Positions 48,501 to 60,400 of a DNA stretch of 64,000 bases are shown here, one piece after another; the first letter of the stretch is position 1; every line of letters starts with the position of its first letter. The DNA comes from Lonicera japonica (Eukaryota; Streptophyta; Magnoliopsida; Dipsacales; Caprifoliaceae). The notes beneath the pieces were generated by a model that did not search any database, was not told the DNA's origin, and was given only the letters and a program-made list of their open reading frames with translations. Both the position numbers and the translations under genes were made by a program. The DNA lies in contig CM038467.1 of NCBI GenBank assembly GCA_021464415.1, positions 53,115,309 to 53,179,308 on the forward strand. Direction: 5' to 3'.

Positions 48501-49787
48501 AATAACAGAAAGGAAAACCAGTTCATTTCGTATAGATCGAAACTTGTAACTTAATTCTTGACTTATCCCATTCTAGGAAGAATTGTAGGAAATCATTCGA
48601 TAACATATTGTTAAGGAATAAATACAAGTCCGAAAACAACTTAACAACTTAAGCATACCATCTCATGCTTAAGGCTGTTGAGTTTCTTGGGTCGATTTAA
48701 TATTATTTTCCTCACACCAAAAACCTCTTCAAAAAGCACCTGTTAATACAATTAATCAAACATTATTATAAAGAGATATACGGTAGCTCGATATCGGGTA
48801 CTTTTCACCATAATCTATATATGGTGAATATCAATTTATTTTACATTTATCATCTTCGAGTTGCTGATTTAACATTTGAATTATATTTTTATGATGTTAT
48901 AAAAGCCAACTGATTAATTTGAGGGTGTTTTTTTTAAAAAAACTAATTATTTATTTTGATTTTTTGAATGTTGTGGTAATTTGTGAGTATTTAATGTGGT
49001 GTGTGCTTGTGTATTAATAATAAGTTACACCATTATTATTTGCCACAAACTAACAACAATACCAATCAAATATTTTACCCAAACATCCTTGATATAGTTA
49101 GTAGAACAATATATCAAGGATAATTATCCTAAAATACAATAAAAATGCGTTAAAGTAAAGAGGTGTGCACTGTAAGATATGGTGGAAAGTACCCCCATTG
49201 CATTACCCTATATATATGCTATCATATATATGCATTAAAGTCAAGTTTTTTTTATTTATTATTTTTTAAATTTTTTTTTCAAGAATAACGCATTTGGATT
49301 CTTAGTACGTGCAAATCAATTAAGTGTAGTCGTCCAGCCATTTAATTTTTTAGCCTTCGACTGTTGGTCGACCGCTGATTGCTGAACTTTGAATACGTAA
49401 TGCTGAATGGGAGATTTGAAAAATATATTTGATTTAATTTGACTTTGAAAGTTGAATATATTTAGTCTTATTATATTAATGTATCAATGGTCAATGAAGG
49501 AAAAGAACATGCTCATCAATATAACGGAATAAATTTTATTAAACTTAACATAAACATTCAGCACCATACTAGCATTTTAATGTTGAATTTTGAATTTTAA
49601 TAAAATTTAACGTTAAGAAGTAATAAATTAAATACTAATTATTATGAATAAATTTTCATTCAACATTAATAGATAAAAATAAACGGCAATTAAATCTTAA
49701 AAATGGAATTGATGTGAAAAAATAAAAGAAAGTACATAAAAGATGGAGGAGTACCTGGTTTAGATCCCTTTCTAATGAAATAGCCAT
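40095..49787 (-). CDS. 3-hydroxyisobutyryl-CoA hydrolase-like gene 1 (14 exons)
   Basis: Exons (minus, 5' to 3'): 49787-49755, 48739-48659, 47792-47724, 46114-46051, 45250-45145, 44785-44702, 43656-43572, 42618-42533, 41977-41847, 41569-41509, 40992-40894, 40785-40684, 40416-40375, 40232-40095, all GT-AG. The protein, about 393 residues, belongs to the enoyl-CoA hydratase/isomerase superfamily. It starts MAISLERDLNQ. Visible are ILNRPKKLNSL, FCAGGDV and [10 protein letters not shown] (oxyanion-hole and CoA-binding segments), and [13 protein letters not shown] with the Glu and Asp used by hydrolases of this branch. [15 protein letters not shown] and [18 protein letters not shown] follow. It ends SSRL, a type-1 peroxisomal signal (SRL). 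Family members hydrolyse 3-hydroxyisobutyryl-CoA in valine breakdown. The substrate here is inferred. The exon 4/5 join is one base out of frame. Confidence 0.88.
41115..41270. repeat. MITE-like fragment in intron 10 of gene 1
   Basis: TTGTTAGAGATGATCTCCATGATGAG here matches AACTTGGTAGAGATGATCTC at 43119. It is a partial copy of the MITE at 43088-43371. The right half is diverged, and no TSD was found. Confidence 0.45.
42459..42508. repeat. (TAA)n microsatellite
   Basis: About 17 uninterrupted TAA units, 24 bp downstream (on the minus strand) of the exon 8 splice donor of hydrolase gene 1. Confidence 0.97.
43088..43371. mobile_element. MITE in intron 7 of gene 1
   Basis: The left arm has GAAACTTGGTAGAGATGATC and TCTATAATGAG (43112-43143). 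The right arm, reverse-complemented, has GAAACTTGGTAGAGTTGATC and TCTATGGTGAG (43306-43340). The matching arms continue outward through TAGATGAATTTCTTTAT-like sequence. No coding capacity. Borders and TSD are uncertain. Confidence 0.7.
44297..44588. mobile_element. MITE in intron 6 of gene 1
   Basis: Terminal inverted repeats: left CTTAGGCTCCATTTGATTGC, right (reverse complement) CTAAGACTTCCTTTGATTGT. The interior is AT-rich and non-coding. A related half-copy begins at about 58596 (CTAAGCCTCTGTTTGATAAC) in gene 2. Confidence 0.65.
44888..45070. mobile_element. Small palindromic MITE-like element in intron 5 of gene 1
   Basis: The left arm has GTTCATATGAACTGGTACC followed by TTTAGCAACG. The right arm, reverse-complemented, has GAGTTCATACGGATTGGGAC followed by CTTTAGCTAAAG. 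The interior repeats the left arm directly (AAGTTCGTACAAACTTAGAC, CTTTGGCAAC). Ends are near TACGAACC and TTCGTACGGA. Confidence 0.55.
46540..46880. mobile_element. Dispersed non-autonomous DNA-element-like block, intron 3 of gene 1
   Basis: Rich in GTGAC/GTCAC and GATGAAAAT words. It matches, in inverted orientation, 62640-62945 in gene 2 (shared GCGATAGCCAAGAAATTAGT and AAACTTTTATGATGAAAATA with small changes). A diverged third block lies at 57140-57300. Repeated short words near ends are typical of CACTA-type elements, but neither CACTA ends nor a TSD was identified. Confidence 0.5.
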
Positions 49788-49860
49788 AGATAAGTGCTTT
49801 ATAAAATATTGTGAGGAAAAGTATGTGTTTGGAATTATGCAAAAAAATTGAAAATTTTCT

Positions 49861-49876
49861 TCCTTATTTATATATA
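49861..49876 (-). promoter_or_regulatory. Candidate TATA box of hydrolase gene 1
   Basis: On the minus strand, GGAATATATATAAATAAGG lies about 75-90 bp upstream of the proposed ATG at 49787. This leaves room for a short 5' UTR. It supports the choice of that ATG and of the short first exon (11 codons). Confidence 0.55.
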
Positions 49877-49904
49877 TTCCCAAACGTGCAACAACCACAA
49901 ATTT

Positions 49905-50175
49905 ATTAGGTGTATTTCATTATTAATATTAGGTGTATTTTTTTAATATTAGGTTTATTTCTTGATTAATTGCCTAATATTACTTCTATTATTGACTAAT
50001 CATATAATATTAGGTCTTTGCTAGATTAATTGAAGAATTGATAGTGATTGCTCAATGTTAGGTTCATTTATTGATCAATTACATAATATTAGGTATATTT
50101 CTTGAATAATTGATTAACTGTATAATATTATGTTTACTTTTTAATTAGTTGATTAGTTGCATAATATTATGTGAT
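49905..50175. repeat. Degenerate tandem repeats upstream of gene 1
   Basis: The phrases ATAATATTAGGT and TATTTCTTGATTAATTG recur several times with irregular spacing (for example 49925, 49949, 50008, 50086, 50126, 50161). They are immediately upstream of the promoter. Otherwise AT-rich with no gene. Confidence 0.6.
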
Positions 50176-52108
50176 TTTGGTCTAAAGCCTTAACTTTTTG
50201 TATTCTATTGAGAAGGAAGACATCTTATAATACTTTCAAAACAAAAAAAATCCCTTAGAATATTAGTAATTTGTAGTATTAATACTATTATGTTTTAGTT
50301 AAAATTTTATGGATTTAAATTTATATTTTTGTGCGCTTTAAATTTTTCCTCCTTGATTGAATCCATTGCTCCGCCACTGTATATTGACAAATAATACGAT
50401 AGGCTACATGCCATAATAAGATTACCATACAATATAAAAGACATTTAAAAAATACTCAACATAACCTAATTAAAGGCCTGTGTTCGCATATTTAATTTTA
50501 ATAATTACCATTACTACGTCAAAAAATATTTCAAAAGAAAACATGGATGCTTAAAGTTGAAGTTTTACTAATTGCAGGTGCAACATTATTCTCTGACTTG
50601 TTAATGTAATAGTATTGATTTATTATTATTATTATTATTATTAAGGGAAACGCAAATTTTATTGAATTATATGATATGATATTTTATTTTTTATTTCACT
50701 AAAGGGGTGGATAATGTTAAAATATAATCATATAATAAAGTATTAACCGATAATAACCGATTTATTTTACTAAATTAACTATAGATAAATATTTTATTTG
50801 TTAATTTTCTCATATGATAAGATTTTGTAAAGATAATTTACATTTTTTTTATATCTACGTAATTGACTTAGTGTAAAATGTATTTCACTAGGGAGTTGAA
50901 AATATATAAATAATCTAATTTTATAAATAAATATTTAATTGTGGATAAATATTTTATTTGAATTATATTTCTCATATGATAAGATTTTTGTAAAGAGAAT
51001 TTACATTTTTTTGATATATACGTAATTGACTTAGTGTAAAATGCATTTTCAGTAGGAAGTTGTAAATATATAAACAATCTAATTTTATAAATAAATATTT
51101 TGTTAAACTAAAAATTTTGGTAGGTTTGAATCACTATTTTATTTATTGGCAAATTAAACTACACACATCATTATAATCAATATTACAAACATGCTATAAT
51201 AATCTTGAGACGTTGGATCAAAAGATAAATATTCACATTATATCTAAGCCACTAGTTGAGAATATAAATATAAAGAGTTTTACTATATTAGGACTGACCT
51301 AATTATATTTATTAATAGATATATATATATATATATCTATACAAGTATCGGTGCTTGAATCGATGTTTGACTATCTTAAAACATGCATTAATGCAACTCC
51401 TTTTAAATTTAATCAAATGAATGGAGTTCGATAGAATGGTGAAAAAAGAAAAAGGGAAAAAAATAATTGTACTCGGACACATTATTAATTAAGGGGACTA
51501 TGTAAACGTTGCATCTACCACAAATTTTTCTTTTTATTAATTGAGTATACCTACAATTTGGAAGACTTTTGGTATGTATGAGAAATCACATAAAATTATA
51601 AAAGTTGTACTTGCACAAATTAAGATGTTAATCTACGACCTTGAACATTAAAAGTTTAATATATAACAACTTGGCAAAATCTCATTACGTATATTTATTA
51701 TATTTTAACAATATACATTATGCACGAATTCTTAAGTATTTGTGTAATATTCAAAGTGAGAGAAGGACTTTTTGTTATGTATGTGAAATTATAAAATTAT
51801 ATTTCATGCTTTAAAATTAAAAACAACACTTATACTAAGATGTGAGAAATGAAAACTTACTATATTAAATACGCGTCCTGTGCGCTACTAATTCTTATAC
51901 GTAAAAGTACATTTTAAAGTATATGAGTGAACTTTTTTAAGTTGTCCAAAACAAGTGTAAAACTTGTCTGACAAGTCCATGTGCCTATAGTGGTATGGAG
52001 TTTTCTGAGGAGACGTACAAGCATGAGGCTATATACAAGATATTGTTACTATTATTAACCCATTATATATGTTTTAATTATTTTTATTGTTATATTGCTT
52101 CTTTTTGT
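50176..52108. other. Intergenic, with a 162-bp tandem duplication and simple repeats
   Basis: No gene seen. CTCATATGATAAGATTTT occurs at 50809 and 50971, and the surrounding ~162 bp (about 50780-51105) is duplicated with small changes. (ATT)n lies at 50619-50642 and (AT)n at about 51316-51336. Confidence 0.65.
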
Positions 52109-53835
52109 TGATAAACGCTTAATATTGTCTTTCATACACTCATTTTCGGAGTTATTTGATGCGTTTATTTCTTTAAAACTACTCGGTTTGTCAACTTATT
52201 TCGCGATTAGTTTCGTAGCACTTTTGTATTTAACAATGCTTGGAAAGGCATATTTTGTGTTTATTTTGGTGTCTGTAGATTTCAAGAAATATTGTATTTA
52301 ATACAATGGTGAAATTTTTCATGGACAAAAGGAATCTAAGAAAGTGGAAGTCTCCATGTCCATGTGATTAAAGCGCATCCAAAAAAGTAGAAGTCTCCAT
52401 GTGATTAAAGAAATAAAGTGGAATTCTCCATGTGATTAAAGAGCATCCAAGATAGTGGAATTCTCCACCAAAAATAAAAAAAGCATTGTTTATTTTTGGC
52501 ATCTAACACAACTCTCCTATTTATAGTCTTCATTATTGCTTTGGAGAGGAGTCCCATTATTACTTCTCATTTCTCAATTTATAGAGATCTTGTAATATTT
52601 TTTTTCTAGAGAGAGAAATGGAGTTTTCTTTTATAATTCTTGTCTTTACATTTATTATGTAGTAAATTTCTTTACTAAGGCTAAAAGATGAAATTTGCAA
52701 TGCATTAATTATGTAAGTTCAATTCTCATTCCATTGTTAGTATTGTTAAATACTTTTTGAATCCTTCATCTTCTCCATTTTTTCAACCATTCATAAGCTA
52801 GTAAGATAATTTTCATATGATGATTTGACTTTGTATGCCTTGTATACTTAGATCTCAAGCATTAATGAAGAGATGATACACTTGTGTATTTCTTACTAAC
52901 CTATGTCCACCCTTTCTTTGAATGAGATACTTTTCATTGCCAATCATGATTAGTCTTTGAATATACATGGAAACACCATAAATTTCAGATTTTAATCTTT
53001 AAATACTTTAATGATATATTGAGTGCTTTCTACACTTTATGTGATTTTAAGACTCATCATCTTATTCGTTAAAGTGTTGCCAAAGAAAATCTTTTAAATT
53101 TATGACATAAACAACTTCATTAATCATTTTAAGGATTCAATATGTATTTATCAAATAAGTCTATATATGATGGTTTGACCTCCACCTAGACCTCCCTATC
53201 TTAAACAAATGAAATGTTATGATTTATCGAGCTAAACTCCTTGTAGTTGGCTATTTTCATAATCAAGTCATTTGCCTAGGGAAAACTAACAATGAATTCT
53301 TAAATTCCTAATTTAAATTTATGCCTTTTCTTTTTGTATATTTTAAGTTTGAATCTTGGTTGATATTATGTGGGAATGAGTTGCACTTGCTTCACACCCT
53401 TTGTCACAAGATAAAAATGAGAGATACACTTATGTTGATATTTGCTTACACCCTTTCTTTATATGGCATTTATATGGGAATGGGTTGCTTTTGCTCCATA
53501 CCCTTTTGCTTAGAAATGGGTAAAATATTCAGCACTTAGGAATTGTATTGAGAACTTTGAATGAGGTTGATTTTACTTAACTTTGCAAAACAAATGAATT
53601 CTATAATGCCTTAGTCTTTTCTCATCTTTTGTTACATCATTTTAATTTTTATTGCTAGACTTTAAAATCAATCATTAAAATCAACCAATTAAATTCTCTA
53701 AACAAAACCTTGGATTCGTAATCACCACATCGTCTTTCCGACTATCATTGTGGTTCGACACTTGGACTTACCAAGTATTATAACTTGACAACCTGCACTT
53801 GGGTACCTAAGCACGGAAGTATTTTCGGCGCGTCA
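52109..53835 (+). mobile_element. Solo LTR A, Athila-related
   Basis: Begins TGATAAACGC and ends TTTTCGGCGCGTCA, the same ends as the Athila LTRs but on the opposite strand. The 3' two-thirds align well with them (from about 52680 on), while the first ~550 bp differ, so this is another subfamily. The flanking five bases (TTTGT and CACAG) do not match, so no TSD is present. Confidence 0.85.
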
Positions 53836-54481
53836 CACAGATCTAAGATTTTTAGTTCATAGAATAAAGAAAATACAAGTAACAATTTCTTGAGCTTGAG
53901 GGGGTTAATAAAAATCTTGGCCTGAATTTTTCCATAATGACTTAAGAATATTTATATATCACTTGTAAAACTTATTTAGAAAATACCTAATTATGGAATT
54001 TTTCTCCCATGAAAAATAATATTTTAAAAGTACGTGTAATTAACCTTTTAGCCCCCTAAAATTTATATGTATTCTTACCATGGTCTTTAATATTTCATTT
54101 GTCACATTTCGGAGCTCAATATTTTAGCCCAACTGCAATTAGATTCAAAATTGAACGAACCATCAATTATCATTATGAAATTCCAATTTTTGTTGAAATT
54201 ACAACTCGCCTTAAATTTTGAGGAGAACACAAATCCATAATTATTTTCTAAAATCGATCGTATGGTTTTAGATAAACTTGCTCTCAAAATGGCCAAAAAA
54301 TTAACAAAATTTTTAACAAACTTAAATAATTGTGTCCTTTAATTTTTTTTGGGCAGAGGCAACTTCAAAATTTGCTTTGTGACCCACATTCATTGATCAA
54401 AATTTCTTTGTGTCCCACAGTCATCGAAAAGTGCATGTCTCATTAAAAATATGTATAGAAAAGACAAGTGCAAGGCACACT
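53836..54481. other. Spacer between the two solo LTRs
   Basis: 650 bp of AT-rich DNA without internal retrotransposon sequence, primer binding site or polypurine tract. The two LTRs therefore do not flank an element. No gene seen. Confidence 0.6.
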
Positions 54482-56229
54482 CAAATTGATAAACGCTTAA
54501 TATTGTCATTCATACGCTCATTTTTGGAGTTGTTTGACGCGTTTATTTCTCTAAAACTACTCGGTTTGCCAACTTATTTCGCGATTAGTCTCGTACCACT
54601 TTTGTATTTAACAATGCTTGAAAAAGCACATTTTGTGTTTATTTTGGTATCTTTAGATTTTAAGAAATATTGTATTTAATACAATGATGGAATTTTCCAT
54701 GGACAAAAGGAATCTAAGAAAGTGGAAGTCTCTATGTCCATGTGATTAAAGAGCATCCAAAAAAGTGGAAGTCTCCATGTCCATGTGATTAAAGAAAGAA
54801 AGTAAAATTCTCCATGTGATTAAAGAGCATCCAAGATAGTGGAATTCTCCACCAAAAATAAAAAAAAAAAGCATTGTTTATTTTTGGCATCCAACACAAC
54901 TCTCCTATTTATAGTCTTCATTGTTGCTTTGGAGAGGAGTCCCATTATTACTTCTCATTTCTCAATTTATAGAGATCTTGTAATATTTTTTTTTCTAGAG
55001 AGAGAAATGGAGTTTTCTTTTATAATTCTTGTCTTTACATTTATTATGGAGTAAATTTCTTTACTAAGGCTAAAAGATGAAATTTGCAATGCATTAATTA
55101 TGTAAGTTCAATTCTCATTCCATTGTTAGTATTGTTAAATACTTTTTGAATCCTTCATCTTCTCCATTTTTTTAACCATTCATAAGCTAGTAAGATAATT
55201 TTCATATGATGATTTGACTTTGTATGGTTTGTATACATAGATCTCAAGCATTAATGAAGAAATGATACACTTTTGTATTTCTTACTAACCTATGTCCACC
55301 CTTTCTTTGAATGAGATACTTTTCATTGCCAATCATGATTAGTCTTTGAATATACATGGAAACACCATAAATTTCAGATTTTAATCTTTAAATACTTTAA
55401 TGATATGTTGAGTGCTTTCTACACTTTATGTGATTTTAAGACTCATCATCTTCTTCGTTAAAGTGTTGCCAAAGAAAATCTTTTAAATTTATGACATAAA
55501 CAACTTCATTAATCATTTTAAGGATTCAATTTGTATTTATCAAATAAGTCTATATAGGACAGTTTGACCTCCACCTAGACCTCCCAATCTTAGACAAATG
55601 AAATGTTATGATTTATCGAGCTAAACTCCTTGTAGTTGGCTATTTTCATAATCAAGTCATTTGCCTAGGGGAAACTAACAATGAGTTCTTAAATGTCTAG
55701 TTTAAATTATGCCCTTTTCTTTTTGTGTATTTTAAATTTGAATCTTGGTTAATATTATATGGGAATGGGTTGCACTTACTTCACACCCTTTGTCACAAGA
55801 TAAAAATGAGAGATACATTTGTGTTGTTATTTGCTTACACCCTTTCTTTATATGGCATTTATATGGGAATGGGTTGCTTTTGCTCCACACCATTTTGCTT
55901 AGAAATGGGTAAAATATTCAACACTTAGGAATTGCATTGAGAACTTTGAATGAGGTTGATTTTATTTAACTTTGCAAAATAAATGAATTCTATAATGCCT
56001 TAGCCTTTTCTCATCTTTTGTTACATCATTTTAATTTTTATTGCAAGACTTTAAAATCAACCATTAAAATCAACCAATTAAATTCTCTTAACAAAACCTT
56101 TGACTCGTAATCACCACATCGTCTTTCCGACTATCCTTGTGGTTCGACACTTGGACTTACCAAGTATTATAACTTGACAACCTGCACTTGGGTACCTAAG
56201 TACGGAAGTATTTTCGGCGCGTCACAAAT
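54482..56229 (+). mobile_element. Solo LTR B (54487-56224), Athila-related, TSD CAAAT
   Basis: A close relative of LTR A with the same ends (TGATAAACGC...GGCGCGTCA). Identical CAAAT copies at 54482-54486 and 56225-56229 prove a completed insertion followed by loss of the internal region. Confidence 0.93.
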
Positions 56230-57417
56230 TCCTTTATCTATCTATATGTCTATCTATCTAGCTATGTCACACACAATTTTCTCGTAATTGGTTTCAGTGA
56301 CTTAATCCAATTGGTTTGTTAGTTGAGAAGATTAGAGGATTATGAAGAGAAATTGGGGTTTGTTTAGTGTAGAGAAGGAATTAATTGAGAATTTTATAAT
56401 GTTTGGTTAAGGAATTAAAAGGATCACGAATTTAAGGCTTATAATAAAAGGATGAGGGGTGTTTGTGGATTTGGAGAGGGGGGTGGGGGATGGGAAAGGG
56501 AAAGGGAAAGGGAGTGGATCAGCTTGGTTTGGGGAACAATTTATGAAGAGTGACTTGGTTTAATTGTGTATTTGATATGTAATGTCAAAAATATCCCTGC
56601 ACATGCCTTGCATGTGTTCATTATATCAAGACTTTTAACGAGACATCCATTTTTCGATAAGTGTTGGTCGTGGAGCAAACTTTGAATTTGCCTTTGCCGG
56701 ATAAAAAATTGAAAGACGATCATGTGACAATTGATAAACTTTAGTGGTGAAGATTGCTAATTACCCGACTTTACAACTTTCCATACTTTCAAAGAAAACA
56801 ATATAGGGGCATATTAGTTATAATCAGGCTATGTACATAGTAGAGAGAGTAAGAGAACTATGTACTACTATAATGATATCCCTACAATGTTGAAAGGTAT
56901 TTTGTAGAATGGATAATAGGGGCCCAATATTAGATGAAGACTTTGATAATTTGATTGATAAAATTTAGGGAGTACTTCCCTTTGAAATTTTTTTTATTCT
57001 TTCTAAGTGAGTTTGGATTGGATTGATTTTACATTGGTTTCACCAAAGTCAAATCAAATCAATCCAGTGTTTGATCAATTTTCTAAAATCTACTTCACAA
57101 GATTTGTAGAATTTAATCAAAATTGAATTATGCATATCCTTACCAATCAAGTACATTTTGTGATGAAACACAAATTTTTTTCGCCAAAGAGTAAATTCAT
57201 TGACGAAATATAATTGCATTTAATTGCAAATACTTTGTCGCTAAAGGTGTAAATTAATTCTATGATGAAAATAAGTATTCATCACTAACATTTATTACAT
57301 ATGATTCCCAAATTACTTTATATACATTTTACATGAATTGAGTTGGCCACTATGATAAGTTTGAAATAAACCCACAATGGGTGTACTTCTTTTTATCACC
57401 CTTTATTAATGGACTAC
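56230..57417. other. Intergenic region downstream of hydrolase gene 2
   Basis: Contains a degenerate CTAT repeat (56238-56270), a GGGAAAGGGAAAGGGAAAGG tract (~56491), and a GTGAC/GATGAAA-rich block at 57140-57300 related to 46540-46880. No gene seen. Confidence 0.5.
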
Positions 57418-60400
57418 TTACAGCCTTGATAACATAGTGTAGGATAGTTGGGATCTTATAGGAAGTTTTAATGACTCCCACTCTTCATCCTCAAAATCGG
57501 AAAAAAAATTGTGCACCATTTCTTCGTTCACTAGCTCTAGTTTCGAAGGCACCCACTATTAGAAAAAAGAAGAAAAAAATTATTCCACGTATAGTATATA
57601 TGAATTTGTAAATGCTGAAAACACATTTTTCTCAAAAGTAATTAAAAATTTTGCCAACCAAAATCTTAAACTCATAAGAAATATTAATGAAACATACATG
57701 TGGATTCTTATCTTTATCAATTAACATGGCTCTGGAACCCTGCATGCAAAATTTTCAATATATTGATTAGAAAATAAGAAAACTTTGTTCAATTGATAAA
57801 AAATAATAATTCAATTTTGGATCTAGCTCCTCCAAAGTTATGAAAATCACTTTAGTTGTAAAGTTTTGCAATATGGGTCATTAATGGTAAATTGAACATT
57901 TCATTTCGAGTCCTCGCTAGAAAAAGTGTATAGCTTTAGCAAGGACTCTACTGAATTTAAGCTAATCTGAGTTGTTCAGTTTAGCATTAAGGGTCCAGAT
58001 TGCATAAATTTACCTATGAAAGTGACTTTTGTCACTTTCGAGGTTGTGACACTGACACTTATAAACCAAACGAGCGACGAAAAGAACGTTCAAACAAACC
58101 TCGAAGAAATCATCACTAATTGTTCGCCTCATAATGTGAGAGAGGATGTTAAATTCACGAATGAGACATTGATCAAGTTTCTGATCCCTTCCATCCCTAA
58201 TCTACTCACAAATAAAACATAAAATCAATGAGTTAATTTCGAAAAACTAAACTGAATCTAAGTTTGACAAAATTAGCATTCCAAACTTAGTCACTAGATT
58301 GATGTTGACCTACCGAACGTAAAAACACTTTTAGGCTTGTCGGAGAAGCTATCTTCATCGAGTTTATCGCGTCGAGAATCCACTTGTCTTCTCTATTAGC
58401 AATAAGTCCCTCCTAAGATAGCACAAAATAAGAAAAGTATATTAGGATTTGCGTGCGTTCCAAGTGAATATTGTATTTGAATTTAAGAAACCTTTGTTTT
58501 GAAATCCAACATTATAACTAGCAAAAATCTTATTTGATGTTAAATTATAGTATCTTAACAATCATAGAATTATTTTTATTTTTTTATAATCAAAGACTAA
58601 GCCTCTGTTTGATAACAAGATAAATAGTGATAGGGAAAATCATTAATTTAGGTAAGAAGTTGAAAAATAAGTTGAGGGGTGTAGTGAGATATTGTCTTAC
58701 TTTTTTGCTTTTTTCTATCAAATTTTTGTTCCCGAAACTGAAAGCTTTTTCACAAGAAATAAAGAAGGATGGATGACATCTATTCATAAAAAATAGAGAA
58801 CATCTCTCCACATCACATAACTTATTTTCTAACTTTCACACAAAATCAATTTGTTCCCCTTATTTTGAGATGCATCAAATTTTATATTAGTCTTGTCAAT
58901 TTTTCTTCGTAACAATAGAAAATTTGAAAAATAGTCATACATCATACATCATACATCATACATCAGTCATATTTAATGAGTTTTATTATATTATTACGTA
59001 CACAATATAAGATTGAAAATATAATTATTTAATAGATCTATCAAGTTTTTGTCTAGAAAATAAATTTTATTTGCATAAACGAAAACATACCAGTGATGAT
59101 AATATTTCTTCAACAGTTTTTCTGGAAAAACATTTGTTGATAATCTCCAATCTATCATCAATACACCTCCAAGTTAGTAAAATACATAGCATATGTATAT
59201 TATTATATGCTTATCATCAATTTAACATGGTTAATTAACTTTTTTCACTGTTAAAGTTTATCAATTTTGTCACTTTGGACCTGATATTTAGTTGACTTAA
59301 TGTCCTCAAAGTTTGAACTATGTCTCAGTTTTATAAAAAAAAAGATCAAGGCGTCCAATTTTGGATGAAAGTAGAGATCGACTCAAATTTTGAGGTCTAA
59401 AGTTACAAATGAAATAGCAGGGACCAATTTAAGAAAATAAGTAAATTTTAACGGTGTAAAAGATCAATTACTAATTTACAATGAAGAAGGAAACAATACC
59501 AACCGTATATTCCTATATATATATCATCATTTTATCATGGGTAATTGACTCTTTTTTTTATCATTATAGTTTATCTGTTTTCTCACTTTGGACCTAATAT
59601 TTTAGTTTTCTTAGTGATCTCCAAGTTTGAACTATGTTTCATTTTCATCCAAAGCAAGGTCCGGGCATTCAAATTTGGATGAAAGTATAACTCGACTCAA
59701 ACTTTTAGGTCAAAAGTTAGACAAATGAACTTTTATGGACCAAAGTGAGAAAATAAGTAAACGTTTAGGACATAAAAGATCAATTACTTATTTAACATGA
59801 ATGAAACAATGTAAACTTTTTACCTTGAAGTAATGCTATCTTGTGTCAAGTCTATTTCGTGTGAAAATTTATTGACAATCTCGGATATCGTAGATATGTT
59901 GAAGATATTGGATGAAGCCGTCATATCAAGTGCATTTTCGAGCGAAGCAATATCCTAGAAAAGTTGAAAACAAGTTTTAATACTATGTATTGTATGTATA
60001 CATGTGATAATCAGCATTAACTAATTAAGCATGCATCTTCGATTTCATTTCAAGATTGAGGAAAACCACTAAATCTTCGGTATTATGTAATTGTACATTC
60101 AATGATGTTATAAGTTTGTAGAGGGTAATTAACAAAAATGACCCCTGAAGTTTGACACAATTCTCTCGCTCGTCCCTAAAGTTTAATTTTCAGTACTCTT
60201 GCTTTAGTGGGACAAAGATGATAGAAGAAAAGAGAGAAAATTAGAGCTTGAAGAAGAGCTCATGAGGAATAAAAGAGAGAACAATAGAGGTTGTACTTTG
60301 TTTCGGCTTATTCCTCATCGACGGCTTCAACACTAGAGTGATGTTTTCCATAAATCAACGAAGAGTTAGCCTTACTCTGTTTCGGCGAGAACTTCGATCT

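Noticed and set aside
53836..54486. Reading the two neighbouring LTRs A and B as one short element
   Set aside because: They are in the same orientation, but B has its own TSD and the 650 bp between them has no primer binding site, polypurine tract or coding sequence.
52095..54679. Two similar 68-89 codon ORFs (DKRLILSFI...FVFILVS) conserved in both solo LTRs
   Set aside because: They are the U3 region of two closely related LTRs. Similarity reflects common descent and the frames are not shared by the Athila LTRs.
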